From assembly GCF_014898055.3 (NCBI RefSeq), contig NW_023601322.1:65810740-65874739 (forward strand): 64,000 nt of DNA, read 5' to 3'. This stretch comes from Talpa occidentalis. Lineage: Eukaryota; Chordata; Mammalia; Eulipotyphla; Talpidae. How positions within the stretch are numbered: position 1 is the first letter of the stretch; each line of letters opens with the position of its first letter. Positions 36,540 through 48,271 of the stretch are shown here, one piece after another. The notes under the pieces are model-generated. The model saw only the letters and a list, made by a program, of their open reading frames with translations, did not search any database and was not told the DNA's origin. The translations under genes were made by a program, and so were the position numbers.

Positions 36540-37369
36540 AATGTAAGAGAAAATGGAAGACCAGTATGGACAGAAAGTGTGGTGGGAGACAATGCAAGGA
36601 GGAAGCCAGCACTGGCCCTCAGAGAGAGCTACAGGACATGGAAAGGTCTTGTCTTTACCCCAGAGGAATGGGTTTAATCAGGGAACAGACAAGGCAATTA
36701 CACCCAGCACTGGAATGAAGTAGATGAACTGCTGCTATGGGAGTCCTTGGGATTCAGCTAATCTAAAAAGATGTGCGTGGTGTGGAAGAAAAGTAGGGAG
36801 GTTGGGTTGGGGATGTATCCAAATAGGTTTTCTGGAAGAGGAACTATCTGAGATGAATATCTGAAGGCATGACTTAGCCAGGTCTCAGTGGAAGGGTGGA
36901 GAAAGGGAGAGGGAGAGAAAGCTGCTAGGTGAGTGGGAGTGTGGGGGGGACTACAAGAAAAAAGACCAATAAGAAAAAAAAGGTAACAAGGTTACAAGGC
37001 AACTAGATGATGAAAGCCTTATAGGCCATGGTAGAGTCTGGGTTTTATCCTGACATCAGGGAACTACTGACCCAGTCAGAGATCTTCAGCAGGAGAGTGA
37101 TGAGAAGATTCACGTGTTAGAAAGATCACTAGCAGCAGGGTCAACCAAGGGAGCTGTGCTTGAGGAGAGAGACCCCTGCACCTGCTTCAGCAGCCCAGGT
37201 GAGAGAAACTGTTGAGTCTGCATTAAGGCAACAACAGTGGGAATGGAAAATGAGAGGATTTTGGAAGACTAATTAGAAAGGCAAAGTTGAAAGGCTCTGT
37301 TATCAACTGGATGGGTGGAAATGATTTCTACCTACCCAAAGACTAGTCTAAACAAAATAGATTCTTCTG
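36540..37369 (+). other. Possible further L2, otherwise unclassified
   Basis: Phrases such as gaaagccttataggccatgg and ggttttatcctgacatcagg (37010-37070) resemble L2. No gene. Confidence 0.45.
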
Positions 37370-37697
37370 TTTGTGTTGAGTCTTGTTATATATAATCAGC
37401 TACATGGTCAATTTTTCGAAATGCTCATGTATCCTTGAGAAGAAAGCTGTTCACTAATTGTTGGGTATAGACTTCTACTCTATGGTCCTTAATTATTTGT
37501 GTATTTCTATATGCTTATTCATATTTTGTCCCATCACTTATAACAGAAAGGTATTAAAAATCTCTCCCATAATTGTGGATCTGTCAACTTTATATATTTG
37601 TGAATCTTTGTTTTATATATTTTGAGGTTGTTATTAGAGACATGCCAGCTTAAACTTTTTATATATTCCTGTTGAATTGTTCCATGTATTATACTTT
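37370..37697 (-). repeat. L1 ORF2-region fragment, left part
   Basis: AT-rich sequence reading like antisense L1 ORF2 (gaaaggtattaaaaatctct, ccataattgtggatctgtca). It continues at 39713 after the retroviral insertion. Confidence 0.7.
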
Positions 37698-38103
37698 TGT
37701 AGGGGCAGGAAGGACACAGTGCAGGTTTTCTGATCCAGCAGACCAGATAAAGGAGGAGTCCGAGCCCTCAGTGGTTTTTTGCAGGTCTTTTATTGGGATT
37801 TAGTGGGTACATGGCAGGCAGGGGTGCTGGGGGCCGGGAGGTTGGCAGTCCTCCCAGCCCCCAGCAAATCTTTACTCTATCTGGGCTCTCTGGCGTTCTC
37901 TCTGCTTCTCTTCTTCGGCTTCTACTGGCGTCCTCATGACGCTGCCCTTAAAGGCCCAGCCTTAACCAATGAATCCTAGCTACATCTGCCCACACTCTAT
38001 TCCAGGTGTCTGCCATCAGGCATGCATTCAGGACCTCAAGGATCCATCATCTATCCTGATGGCGGGAGGGCAGAAAAGCCTGACATTTTTTCCTTATCCT
38101 ACA
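37698..38103 (-). repeat. 3' LTR of the element
   Basis: On the + strand it begins tgtaggggcaggaaggacac, contains ggtcttttattggg (antisense polyadenylation signal) near 37783, and ends ttatcctaca. Confidence 0.85.
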
Positions 38104-39302
38104 GTCCACCCACTCAGGGTTTTCTGCCATATAATCTACACATATACAACTTTGTTTCTGAGCAAACAAACAATGCAGCCATGGCCCACAAAAGCAAATA
38201 CATCACGATATAACAACAAAATACAACAGAACACAAATAAGTCCAGGCAGGGCCCCAACCTAGTAGCAAAAGACAATTATTGGCACCAGCAGATGAGCCA
38301 CCAAATCTGCTGCCGAAGGCACTGCTCATACGAGGGAGGGGAACCACTCACGGCATCTACTGTAACACACCAGGAGCCGTCAGGCTTCCTGGCCTTTTCT
38401 GGCTGTAGTCTTGGCCAGAAAGCCACACACAGCATCCACCCCCAGGATGCACTCACTCCTGGATTGGGGATAATTGCCCAACCTTCAGGGTTTCTGACTG
38501 CGGTCGCTCCAACATTCGGCTTTCATAGCCACCAATGTGACTCGTAGACCCCTGCACTCAGGCCAACCCACTACACAAGCACATGGGTCGGGGATCCAAA
38601 CTCTACATGCGGCCTCTCTCGGGTGCCCTCTTCAGCTTGGGCTCCACCCCAAGCCACATTCCCTACCAGTCCCCCAAGGATGGGTTCCTCAGCTCCTTAT
38701 GCTCACTCGACAATGAGCAGGGCATCACCCACAGGTGATTTTAAGAGACTCACTGGCCTTCCTCAGCTTACTTAGTGCTTAGCAGCCACTCAGGGCTTCC
38801 CAAACTTAGCATCAGTACCAGCTTTTGCCTTCTCAGTTGGCTTTTCTCCTCTGCCTGGCAGCTGGGCATACACAGGCTGCTTTTGGCCATCAAGGCCCAC
38901 TGGCCACCCCCAGATTCTCATCTCCTGGGATATACAAACAATAGCATTCTCCCCCAGGGTCCCAAAAACTTAACTTGCCAAAGTTCCTCCACCTTCAGGC
39001 GGGACTGTCAGTCCAAGTCCATCAGTCCAAGTCCATTGGCCTCTCCCTGCATCAGCACTGGTGAGCTCCAAATCGTGGTCCTCTCTTCCCCGAAGACTCT
39101 TGCTGTCTCACAGGTCATTGGCTGGTCCTCTCAGGCGTCTCCTCCACGCGAGGTTTCGTCCCACAGCTCCCGGACCTTGTCCATCTCCTGTGCCGCCATG
39201 ACGCCTCCAGCATTGTCCCAGGCAAACACAGTTTGTTACTCCTTAGTCCCTCCAGGTCTTTGGAGGGCTCCATACCCATCTGCATGGCCGACTTATGCCT
39301 AT

Positions 39303-39712
39303 TGTTAAGGGCATGACTGGACACTGAGTAGGTTTTCTGATCCAGCAGACCGGGTAAAGGAGGAGTCAGAGTCCTCAGTGGCTTTTTGTAGGTCTTTTAT
39401 TGGGATTTAGCAGGTACATGGCAGGCAGTGGTGCTGGGGGCCGGGAGGTTGGCAGTCCTCCCAGCCCCCAGCAAATCTTCATTCTATCTGGGCTCTCTGG
39501 CATTCTCTCTGCTTCTCTTCTTTGGCTTCTACTGGGGTCTTCATGACGCCGCCCTTAAAGGCCTAGTCTTAGCCCAGGTGAATCCTAGCTACATCTGCCC
39601 ACACCCTATTCCAGGTGTCTGCCATCAGGCATGCATTCAGGACCTCAAGGATCCATCATCTATCCTGATGGCAGGAGGGCAGAAAAACCTGCCATTTTTT
39701 TCTTACCCTACA
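39303..39712 (-). repeat. 5' LTR of the element
   Basis: Aligns along its length with 37698-38103; begins tgttaagggcatgactgg and ends cttaccctaca on the + strand. Confidence 0.85.
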
Positions 39713-40190
39713 CTTTTCATCCTTGACCTTTGTTTTTGCTTTAGACCTACCTTATCTGATATTAATATAGTCACAGCAACTTTAAATTTTTAAAATTTGT
39801 CTTTATATATTTTTCATCCTTTTGCTTTTAATCTTTCTGTGTGCTTATGTTTTTAGTGTTTCTCTTGTGATCAAAATACAAATGTTTTTTTCTGAAAATC
39901 CAGTAGCTTATAAATTTAGCCATTTACATTTATTGTGATTATAAACACATTGGAATTTACTTTTGCCATCAAATTTTGAGCAATTTTGGAATTTTCTATT
40001 CCTTTTCTGGATTGTTTTGGATAAACACATCTTTTAAATTTATTTTACTTCATTTCTCTTATCCCTACCAGCTGCTGGATGGGATTACAACATTTTATTT
40101 CTTTTCTTTCAATAATTATCCTTCCCATTTAACATCCACATTTAACAAAAAATCTAAAGGAAATTAACATATCTAAATAAAAGTTAAGTT
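39713..40190 (-). repeat. L1 ORF2-region fragment, right part
   Basis: Continues the antisense L1: cttttcatccttgacctttg, ttagacctaccttatctgat, atttacatttattgtgatta. Confidence 0.75.
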
Positions 40191-40761
40191 TTTTGGATGA
40201 TATCATTTCATAAAGACAGGGAGCAAGGATTTAGGGCTTAGTTTTAGCCAAATGTAGACTTCTTACATATGCTGGGCTTGAGGATACATACTCAATTATC
40301 ATCTTAAATAAGGTCTACACAGCTAACTTCTACACTCTGAAAAATATCTTACTTTTTGGGTATTCTGCATTGTTTATGCAGTGACAGGAGTTGAAAACAA
40401 ATTTTAAAAAAAATAAGCATCAGTATTTGCCTTCCCTTGTTACTTACAACCCTGAGACTTTCCTTCTAGCTTCATCTCAGGGCCAATCTGAGCATAAATG
40501 TCTCCTGGAAATAGCGCACTTCACAAATGTTACTTCAATAACCATTAATAAACTGAGACATAGTCTGAAATAGCAACCTGGATTCTCTACCTTTGCCTAA
40601 CTTTGGCTCCTTCATCTTCTCTGCTGTTTGTGGTTTAAAGGACAGGGAAAATGGCTTAGCTACTTTCTGCCAAATTGAGAGGAAGTGAAAAACTCTGTTT
40701 TCACACCAATTGAAAATTTTATTTTAAATTAAGCATTGAATTGCAGTTGATCAAGACCATG
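40191..40761. other. No gene seen
   Basis: AT-rich non-coding sequence. Confidence 0.4.
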
Positions 40762-40766
40762 CCAGG

Positions 40767-41182
40767 TGTAGGGAGCAGGAATGGCCACTGAGCAGGTTTT
40801 CTAGGATCCCATGCAGACGGGGTAAAGGAGGAGTTCTGGAGACCTCAGGGGTTTTGCAGGTCTTTTATTGGGGTTCACCAGGCATATGGCAGGCAGGGGT
40901 GCTGGGGGGCCGGGAGGCTGGCAGGCCTTCACTCTGGGCTCTCCGGCCTTCTCTCAGCTTCTGCTTCTCTTGCTTCTCTCTCGGCTTCTCTTTTGGCTTC
41001 TACTGGCGTCCCCATGATACCACCCTTAAAAAGCACAGTCTTAGCCCAGGTGAATCCCATCTACCTATGCCCACACCCTATTCCAGGTGCCTGCCATCAG
41101 GCATGCATTCAGGACCGCAAGGATCCATCATCTATCCTGATGGTGGGAGGGCAGAAAAGCCTGACATTTTTCCTTGCCAACA
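40767..41182 (-). mobile_element. Solo LTR of the same family
   Basis: A 416-base relative of the LTRs at 37.7 and 39.3 kb. On the + strand it begins TGTAGGGAGC and ends CCAACA, bounded by a perfect 5-base duplication ccagg (40762-40766 and 41183-41187). It shares ggtcttttattgggg and the catcaggcatgcattcagga block. No internal sequence, so it probably arose by LTR-LTR recombination. Confidence 0.9.
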
Positions 41183-41187
41183 CCAGG

Positions 41188-43499
41188 TTTCGATTAGTTT
41201 AACATAACCACTTAATGATTGCTCCAATAGGTCACATCCCATTTTTGTACTTTCTAGGTGCTATTATGAAATACTGTGCCCTTCAACCATTCAGGCAACT
41301 CTGTGGGGTAGGCAGGGTGGGGGCTGTTGAAGGAAACATTTCAAAAGTAGTAAGTGATTCATCCCAGAGTGGATCTGTCCATACCTGGAGCTATACAGTG
41401 TTACTCACCATCCACATTGAAAACTGACTACCGTATTCCTGGGCTAGATTATACACTTAACATCCCGTTCATATGTTACAAATTCTCTTCCAGAGGCTAC
41501 AGCTGACAGATATGTTGGCCTAAACATGGATGTTCTAATAGGCTTGGTGTTCCTCACCTAGTATCACTGGTATATCAAGAAAATTTTCTGACTTTCCCAA
41601 AATCTCACAAGTACCCCGAATCTCAAAGGGCTGGACTTAGCACGCATAGATGACATGGAGTCCATTGTGCTTGATTGTTCCATCCCCAGCACACACACAG
41701 ATAAACCCTACCCAACAGCAAAAAAGAAGGTAAAATAATGAGGACCAGAGCTTATAAATTTCCATTCTGCTTAATACCTGATTTCATGTAGTTAATGAAT
41801 TCATTTATTAGAGCAATTTCTGTAAATCCCTAAGGCCTGCTAAGTCTGCTGCCTAATGGTGTTATCATGTCACAGACTTCCTTTATCCCTTTCCTTTAAC
41901 AAATAGTAAAATAAATGGGCAAGGAACTCTGGAACTGCTTGAACTATAGGTAAATAGTAAATAAAGCAAGGTAGGGCCAAGCTTTTCATACTTCTGAGGA
42001 ACTGTGGACCTCTGGCTGAGGTCATTTCACCAAGAAGAGCCCCCACTGATGAAGTTCCAGCAGCACAGGGAATGCAAGCATAAGGCTAATCTCTGGCCAG
42101 AGCTGGGGCCTCCAACCTCAGCCAGTCTTTTGATGCATCTGTTCCTATTCACCTCAATGAGATGAAAGCAAGAATGCAAACGGATAGAGCCAAATTCATA
42201 TCCAACACTTGGAAAAACACTTAATGGAGACACCCTGCTGCTAATGCTGGGTCTAGAACATTCAATTGCTTAACATTCAATTGCTGCCCAATCAGGGACA
42301 CACAAGGACTTCCATCTGAGAAAACACAGTAACAAACAAACAAAAAAAAAAAATTCTCCCCCCACAAAAGATTGATAATACAAATGGTAATGTGTACAGT
42401 TAAATGTCTTCTGTACCAGATTAAGTATGTCACTCAGTAAATAATTAGGAAAAAAATATTAATTATGTCTTACTTGTTAAGGAAAGGTACCTGGTCATTG
42501 CAGTGTGCTTGGGGAGAGGTAAGGATAAAGATGCCCTTGTTTCAAATTGCTGAACTGCTTAACAGCAGAAGGGCTCCACAGCTGGTGGAGTGAGGAAATG
42601 GAGTGAAAGGGAGATGGAGAGGCTGAGTGCGAAAGGGCTGAGTAGAGAGACAGGAGAAAGTAAGAAAAACAGGGGTGGACACAGAGAGATTAAGAGGCTT
42701 GTGAGTGAAGGGAAAGAGTTTGAAAGATTTTGGGTTTGAGGATTTTGGAAGGAAATACAATGTGCTATAAGGTAAACTCTGCAGTCTTCCCTAGGAACTG
42801 ACATAAACAAATTTAATTTCCTGTTGCTGTATTATGTGAAAATAGCTGTATGATATTACTTTAAATATGGTTTATATGGTATATACAACATTCTCGTGGT
42901 GGGTCCTTGGAGGGACTTGAAACCACAGCTGAAACTGGGGACAGAGGCTGGCCCACATGGCTGAAGATTGGGAGAGATGTATTGTACAAAAATATTAAAA
43001 TGCCCAAACCAAAGGAAACAGAGGCTTCCAACATGAACCCCAATTCTGAAGTCACCAGGAAATTATCCAAATGTATCACAGATTTGCTTTCTACATGAGC
43101 CACTCCACAAGGCTCTGGTGAGGGAGGAAGATGGAGGGAAGGAAGGAATAAGGAAAGGGGGGGAGAGGGGAGGAGGGATGGATGGTTAGGGTGGGGAATG
43201 CATGAAGTAAGCTCGCCTTCTGTGGGGCTCACAGTGCTCCTTAACACCTGGGGATGTGGGTTTCTTGGGGAATGAGGACATGACTGGAAGGTCAGCCAGG
43301 GGCTAAGACTGCTGGTGGTGATACCCAGTATCTGGGTCACAAAGGAAAACACATTGAATTATTAGTTCATGGGGACAGATGTATGAATCAGGCAATGTAT
43401 TAAAAAAAAAAAAAAACACTTCCAGTAATAATAGTGCAATATCAGTGCAGTCACTTAACTTTTTTTGGTGATTAAAGGAAGGTTGCGACTTTGTTACCA
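41188..43499. other. No gene seen
   Basis: Non-coding. Purine-rich at 42580-42740 and 43100-43180 (gggaaggaaggaataagg-like). The 163-codon minus frame at 42861-43352 crosses this low-complexity tract and has no domain. Confidence 0.45.
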
Positions 43500-43685
43500 T
43501 GGACCCCATTAGAGGCTCAGTTACACCACTTACTAGTTATTCACCTTGGACAGGCCCATTAAACCTAAGCTGTGGTTTCATTTTATAAAAACATGGGGAT
43601 AACATTGGTGCCTGCCTCAAAGAGTTAGGGTGAGAATTCCGTAAGTTAACCTATAGCCCAGAATATGTTCATGATGATGATCATC
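43500..43685 (-). repeat. MIR fragment
   Basis: caccacttactagttattca, tttataaaaacatggggata, acattggtgcctgcctcaaa: antisense MIR. Confidence 0.8.
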
Positions 43686-44173
43686 AGTTACTATAACGAC
43701 ACTTGATAATCAGTGTGTCTAGCTAGCCCCTACTCATGTTTATAAGATAATGTTTCCAAGTTCGTTTCCCGGTCTCTTTTTTCCCTCTTTTTTTTATGGT
43801 CCATATAGTCATCAGCACTTCATTCACCTATATGGTGGGTAGATGTAAGTAGGTGCTTTAAAATTCAGTTTGTCGACTTTGCTTTTTACTCATTAGAGGT
43901 GTGATTAATGTATTTTTAAACCAGTGATATAAATTTCCACACAGTGGGTACATACAACATTGGAGGATAAACAAATGAAATATGGTGATTTCGGTATCAT
44001 AAGAAGTATGTCTCATTAGAAAATAATAGCATGAAATTGGCCTTTCTACCAGTGACAGAGCACTGAAGGTGTCTCTATGTGTGAGGTGGCGTGGAAGCAA
44101 CCAGTCACTGGCACATCCTTCGTGACCATGTGCCCCATGACATTTCCTCTTACACAGTGTTTGCCCTTTAAAA
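43686..44173. other. No gene seen
   Basis: AT-rich non-coding sequence. Confidence 0.4.
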
Positions 44174-44182
44174 GCCCCAGTT

Positions 44183-44467
44183 CAGGGCCTCCCTGGTGGC
44201 ACAGGGGGTTAAGACGCAACCTATGAAACTGTCCACAGCCTCTGCAGTACGAGTTCGATCCCCTGCTGGCCAGGGAGCTACCCACATGGCGCAGCAGACC
44301 TCTCCTGTCTCGCCCGCTGTTCCTCTCAGCAGTGTATTTCCAGTCAGTCTGCCTGTTCTATTCCCCACTCTTTCTCTGGTGAATCCTCTCATGCCCCACA
44401 CCTCTGGCCTGTACCCAGTTCTTGTATGCATAAATAAATTCTTTTATAAATAAATAAATAAATAAAT
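44183..44467 (+). repeat. Second-form SINE
   Basis: Begins cagggcctccctggtggcac, has gggttaagacgcaacctatg and gagttcgatcccctgctggc, ends with aaataaataaataaat. Duplication gccccagtt at 44174-44182 and 44468-44476. It lies 600 bases upstream of the FGF1 coding exon. Confidence 0.94.
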
Positions 44468-45083
44468 GCCCCAGTTTACACTGCTACCTGCCCTGTTCCC
44501 ACCAGCAAGGCCAAGATTTCCTTTGCACATAGCCACCAGCCGTCTCTATTGCAGGAAGCTAGAAAGGCCTCCTGTGCCTCCTTCTTACAGGTCCAGGATG
44601 CCCAGGCTACCTGAGCAATCCGCTGCCCACGCACTGAGTCCCTGGTAATGGCAGTGGGCGAAAGAGGGCAAAACCTCAGTGCCGGCCTCACAGCCTTTGT
44701 GGGTTTCAGCCAGATCCTGAGTGTTATTTTAGAGCAACTTCACTGTTTAATTTGAGGATATGTGTGGATTCAAAGGATGGGCCAAAACATTTCTCCCCTT
44801 TGGCCAAATGATTACATTTGAAGTTCTAAAAAAAATGTACAGCTTGCTTCAAAGCTGTGCCCAATGGGGAAGATAGAAATACCCTGAAAACCCTCCCCTC
44901 AGGAACCAGCTTCCCTTAACCACTGGCCACCACAAGGCCCATTTGCCGTGGCCATCACTTGGGCAGTCTGTGGTTACCAATCAACCAGGAGCCCTGTGAC
45001 CTGAACCTTTCCTTCCCTCCTTGAAAGTATATGCTGCACCTTTGCCGGGAGAACATTCTACAGGTTTGTTTAATTTCTTACAG

Positions 45084-45117
45084 TCTCGGAAGCACCATAA
45101 CCAGTAGCAGCTAAGCC
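45084..45117 (+). other. FGF1: FGF1 5' untranslated part of the first coding exon
   Basis: The acceptor taatttcttacag ends at 45083, leaving 34 untranslated bases before the ATG. FGF1 is known for several alternative promoters whose untranslated leader exons all splice to this point 34 bases upstream of the start, so this is the shared acceptor. The segment contains no upstream ATG and has an in-frame TAA at 45112-45114, which rules out an N-terminally longer protein from this exon. Confidence 0.9.
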
Positions 45118-45286
45118 ATGGCTGAAGGGGAAATCACAACCTTCACCGCCCTGACTGAGAAGTTTAATCTGCCGCTGGGGAATTACAAGAAGCCCAAGCT
45201 TCTCTACTGCAGCAACGGGGGCCACTTCCTGAGAATCCTTCCAGACGGCACAGTGGACGGGACAAGGGACAGGAGCGACCAGCACA
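45118..45286 (+). CDS. FGF1: FGF1 coding exon 1 (residues 1-56)
   Basis: This is the first coding exon of acidic fibroblast growth factor, a heparin-dependent ligand of FGF receptors in the beta-trefoil family. It opens [20 protein letters not shown] and runs to DRSDQH, then one base of the next codon before the donor CACA|gtaagc. The 169 bases (56 codons plus 1) fit the phase of the exon at 60249. There is no signal peptide, as expected for a protein exported by a non-classical route. The basic NYKKPK stretch (residues 22-27) is the region described as a nuclear localisation signal, and Cys31 (Cys30 without Met) has been implicated in export. The start is firm: gccATGG context with an in-frame TAA six bases upstream. 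From memory, human has Pro at residue 20; here it is Leu, as in cattle. The frame is intact. Confidence 0.97.
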
Positions 45287-45339
45287 GTAAGCACAGTCCT
45301 TCTTGCATCCTCTCACCTTTCTGGAGTCTTCCTTAGTTA

Positions 45340-46879
45340 AGGGCAGAGAAGGGAGAACATCAAGTACTGGCACCCCCCTCCTCCAAGATTCTATTCAGAC
45401 ACACTCAGAGGAAGGGGTAACATAAACGTGTAAAGGGTCTGGGTGTGGCAAACAAGGAGCTGTAAGGCTCCAGCCCACCAGAAGGGGTCCAATTTCAAGA
45501 TTATAAAAGGACCCTCTGTTGACCTAACACAACTGCTTTGAGATTCGACGTAGCTGCCAGTATTCAATGGCTGTGCATCTGCCTAGGTTTCTGTAACTAG
45601 AGAGAGGTCTGGCCCCCAAGTCTGGCCAAGGTCCTGCTTGCTCCATGAACCACATGGGGCAGGGGCAGTAAAACCTGCACAAAGATGGGGCCTCAGTTTC
45701 AAGTTAACTGACTCTGCGGGTTATGTTTCTACTGAGTTTGATTTGCGAAATTCTCATTCATAATCACAGTCTTGCACGTCATAAATTATGCAGCTTGCTT
45801 GCTCTCTTTGCGTATCATGCAGATGTGGTTGTGGTAACCAGGAGGGGTAAAGTCATTCTCCAGACCTTACAGAAACTGGAGAGCCAGAGTAATTCAAGCC
45901 AAAAGCTGACTCCTCTTCCAGGAGCTCCTGCCAGCCCTGCTCTCACATGGTGCTGATAAATGGAGATATGACTTTAAAGAAAAGAAAGAACAGAAATGTC
46001 TTCCTTCTGCTGGAGCACTTTTGGCACTGGTGTGCATGTTGAATGTTAGTGTCTGGGTCTACTGCTATGCTAGCGGGGATGACCTGAGCAATGAGGTTTT
46101 AAATGTTAGAGAGAAGACAAAAATCAACGCTATTCCCTGCTAAGGGGTTCAGTGATCTAAAAGGGCCAACATGACATGCCATGAATCAAGAGATGGAAAT
46201 TGGGGATGAAATGAGGAAACATCGAACAGCACAGGTAGGAAGTAAGGTTCTGTAGATAGTCCCTAAAACAGAATGCAAAACACTGATCTTGGTTTATTTA
46301 TCAGATAATAGTAATTATTTGTGGAATCTGCACCAAAGGTTGCAGACTCTAAGCAGGAATGACACCTCGTGGTGCTCATGCTGTACCCTCTGGTTCATGG
46401 GTAATGTGGGGAGGGGAAAACCTGGTTTTGATGGGCCAGGTGACATGATCCCTTCTGTCCCTCTCCCCATGCAGACCACTGAGATGAGGAGCAGGAAGGC
46501 TGATGTTGGGCTGCCGGGGTAGGTTGGGTGGAGGGACTTCCCAAACAATACAAGGGAAGAATGCTTTTGTTATCTGGGGTTTTAATAAGTTTGCCAATTT
46601 TCTCAATCAATGGGAATGCTCTCAGGGAATGAGACTCTCAAGGGAAAGATAATCCTGGTAATGTGTTCCTCAGGGTTAAGCTGTTTTTTCTGGGAAACTT
46701 TGAATTCTAGGGTAGCAGGAGGCTACAATGATAATTTCCAAGTGCTAGAATTTCAGTAAGAGTGGCTATCACTTCATTGTTGGCATACCCTCATTAACAC
46801 TGAATTGTGCTGGGACCCAGCTGCCGAAGGTGTCAGGAGCTCCTGGAGAGTGACGCCAGGCAGCCATAGGAGTGAGCAA
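45340..46879. other. Intronic, nothing recognised
   Basis: First 1.5 kb of the intron after coding exon 1. No repeat could be named and no alternative exon supported. Intronic enhancers could lie here, but nothing in the sequence lets me say so. Confidence 0.4.
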
Positions 46880-47065
46880 GAAGAGGTCTATGTCCATGTA
46901 ATGCTGGAGTGACTCTTTGCCAAGTGAACTTGGACCAATTACTTAACCTTTCTGGTTTCATAATAACCATCACTTGCCGCAGTTTTCTTGGGAACATTAA
47001 ATGAGATAATGTAGTGAAAGTTCCTGGCTCACTGCCTGCCTCAGTAACAGCTCTCAGCACATCTT
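46880..47065 (-). repeat. MIR fragment
   Basis: ttggaccaattacttaacct, ttctggtttcataataacca, attaaatgagataatgtagt, gttcctggctcactgcctg. Confidence 0.75.
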
Positions 47066-47159
47066 GGTTAATATAGGTGCCTCTGTCACAAGATTTCCAT
47101 CCATTCAACCCTGCAAATATCAATAGAAATACACTCTCATACTTATGAACCATCCCAGA

Positions 47160-48160
47160 CTCAGCTCTTCTATTAAACTGCCCTCCAGGAAGGCCAAGGG
47201 CCTAGATTTAGATTTTGATTCAATGCCTCTCTGCCAATATTCAGAATTGTTATATTGGCCTATTTATTTACTCTGGACTAAGAATGAAGGTGAAGGAGGA
47301 CAGAAATCAAAGTGGGGTGGTTAGTAAGCAGAAATCTACCTCTATACCTATCACTGCCAAGAGAACTGGGTAATTCATATACCCTCTGCAGTGTCAGGGT
47401 CCCTAGAGTCAGAAAGCTTGAGTTCATATTCCTACTCTGCCCCTTTCTAACTGGGGCAGCACTGGACAATTACCAGCCTCTCTACATAAAGAGCTCTGCA
47501 AAAGCCCTATTAGCCTTCGCTCCATACCCTCCCAATCCAAGAAATCCTCCATCTCCCGTCTAGAAATGTAAATGTCTGCAGAGTCCCCAGCTGTCTTATC
47601 TTGAGAAAAATAATGAAGGTTGGTTTCCTCACCTGTGGGATGGGAGTAACAACACTGCCTGTGTGCCTGACAATGCTGAAAACTTCTAAAATGCTTCAGG
47701 AGAGGGGAGCCGCTGGCAGGGATGCAGCACTGAATGTGGCTTCTGCCGCCCTCTTCTGCCCAACAGTGGTACTGCCACAGCCCTTCTGCATTTCAAGGGT
47801 TATTCAGAAACAGATCAACCTAGACAGGTATGGGGAGGATGATTCCTGACTGATCAGCACGTCTGGCCAAGGGGATGGTTTTATCCCTTGGTCATTTGTT
47901 TGAATATGACTAGAGAGTGGTGACAGGTAGAGAGCCATCCTCTTAAGACTTCCTTCAAGAAGAATATTTGAGTCAATCTACTATATAATATTTAAATAAA
48001 TCTACGTAAAGATAGAACTGTATGCCTTCCAGTTTTATGAGGCCAAAAATGACTCCCCTCATAGCTTTCTGTCCCCAACTAAATGATCTGTCCTGGTAAA
48101 ATTGCAAAGTTTTCAAAACTTGTCTATTCTCTACCTCCGGGAGAATAAATTTCCAAGCGC
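47160..48160. other. Intronic, possible antisense MIR piece
   Basis: Around 47390-47480 the text (gagttcatattcctactctg) resembles antisense MIR, continuing near 47600-47690. Nothing else seen. Confidence 0.4.
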
Positions 48161-48163
48161 CTA

Positions 48164-48271
48164 TCACTAGGCCTTTCTGTGATGGATATCTGCATACCAG
48201 CCACGGTAAAGTGGGCTTCACTAGGCCTTTCTGTGATGGATATCTGCATACCAGCCACGGTAAAGTGGGCT
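48164..48271. repeat. Perfect 54-base tandem duplication
   Basis: The unit beginning tcactaggcctttctgtgat occurs at 48164-48217 and again without a mismatch at 48218-48271. Confidence 0.97.

Larger units (their letters stand above)
37698..39712 (-). mobile_element. Endogenous retrovirus-like element with two LTRs
   Basis: A 2,015-base element on the minus strand inserted into an old L1. Two same-direction repeats (37698-38103 and 39303-39712) bound 1,199 internal bases. On the minus strand each LTR starts TGTAGG or TGTAGGG and has an AATAAAAGACC polyadenylation signal. The flanks share actttt, consistent with a 4-6 base target duplication. About thirty differences separate the LTRs by eye, so it is not recent. 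The interior is too short for gag-pol-env and broken. A minus-strand frame near 38114-38347 has a strongly hydrophobic run next to the 3' LTR, perhaps the end of an env-like gene. No clear primer-binding site (no TGG after the 5' LTR). Confidence 0.85.
1..45083 (+). other. Upstream intron / 5' region of FGF1, no coding gene seen
   Basis: The 45 kb before the FGF1 acceptor contain no open frame with a recognisable protein. In other mammals, alternative untranslated first exons of FGF1 lie tens of kilobases upstream, so this is most likely intron between a leader exon and the coding exons. No CpG island is evident by eye; most CpGs sit in SINE copies. Any leader exon or promoter inside this stretch was not recognised. 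Repeats are listed separately. Confidence 0.7.

Noticed and set aside
42861..43352. 163-codon minus-strand frame rich in Ser and Pro
   Set aside because: Driven by a purine-rich tract on the + strand; no protein signature.
45118..45336. Frame continuing past the FGF1 exon 1 donor
   Set aside because: Only 16 codons into the intron, and the donor gtaagc with phase-matched downstream exon is clear.
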